A stretch of 30,563 bases of DNA. It comes from Pseudophaeomoniella oleicola. Taxonomy: Eukaryota > Ascomycota > Eurotiomycetes > Phaeomoniellales > Phaeomoniellaceae. The translations under genes were made by a program, and so were the position numbers. The stretch's first letter is position 1, and each line of letters begins with the position of its first letter. Location of the stretch: contig QWDQ01000098.1 of assembly GCA_003868215.1 (NCBI GenBank), positions 1 to 30,563 of the forward strand. The letters are read 5' to 3'. This document shows, piece after piece, positions 30,528-30,563 of this stretch. The notes under the pieces were generated by a model. That model worked only from the letters and a program-made list of their open reading frames with translations, made no database searches and had not been told where the DNA came from.

Positions 30528-30563
30528 AAATTAAATACCTTTGGAGGGAGGTGGTGAGCACCA

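Noticed and set aside
1-30563. Secondary-metabolite or other functional gene cluster
   Set aside because: A lone MFS transporter and a lone MDR enzyme 19 kb apart, separated by housekeeping genes, with no synthase or pathway regulator.
1-30563. CRISPR array, rRNA operon or bacterial-type operon
   Set aside because: No regularly spaced repeats, no rRNA-like sequence, and spliceosomal introns throughout.

Overview
This window is nuclear DNA from a filamentous ascomycete (Pezizomycotina). The signs are very short introns (44-112 bp) with GTRNGT donors, CTAAC/CTGAC-type branch sites and YAG acceptors; a 353-residue group I G-alpha; fungal-only families (Pbn1, Ytp1-like, Sip5-like); and one DNA transposon carrying heavy repeat-induced point mutation (RIP). 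A Leotiomycetes-like origin is plausible but is an impression, not proven here. The left edge cuts a gene and the right edge runs into poly-G/poly-C of artefactual look, so the window may be a whole contig.

Layout, left to right: the 5' end of a medium-chain dehydrogenase/reductase gene (minus); a SYLF/Ysc84 protein gene (minus, one intron); a peroxisomal enoyl-CoA isomerase/hydratase-family gene ending in -SKL (plus); a doubtful small secreted cysteine-rich candidate (plus); a Ytp1/DUF2427 b561-like membrane protein gene (plus, three introns); the Pbn1/PIG-X gene (plus, two introns); a microsatellite cluster; an 1843-bp RIP-mutated Fot1/pogo-type transposon with 39-bp inverted repeats and TA target duplication; the group I G-alpha gene (minus, three coding introns plus a 5' UTR intron); about 4 kb without a recognisable gene; an Smr-domain protein gene with a CaaX tail (plus, one intron); a DHA1-like MFS transporter gene (minus, one intron); a PEBP-family gene (plus, intronless); an RRM/nucleolar NOL8-like gene (minus); a Sip5-like RING protein gene with a UIM-like helix (plus, one intron); and the low-complexity right end.

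The genes look like ordinary unlinked housekeeping and signalling genes: GPI-anchor synthesis, heterotrimeric G-protein signalling, peroxisomal fatty-acid metabolism, actin/endocytosis, ribosome biogenesis, Snf1/Glc7-linked regulation and transport. I see no operon-like or biosynthetic-cluster logic. I found no convincing new multi-gene system. The best leads are the sharply bounded RIP in the transposon, the CaaX tail on the Smr protein, the RING+UIM pairing in the Sip5-like protein, the four-histidine b561 pattern in the Ytp1-like protein, the cysteine-rich candidate, and the large motif-rich intergenic region upstream of the G-alpha gene.
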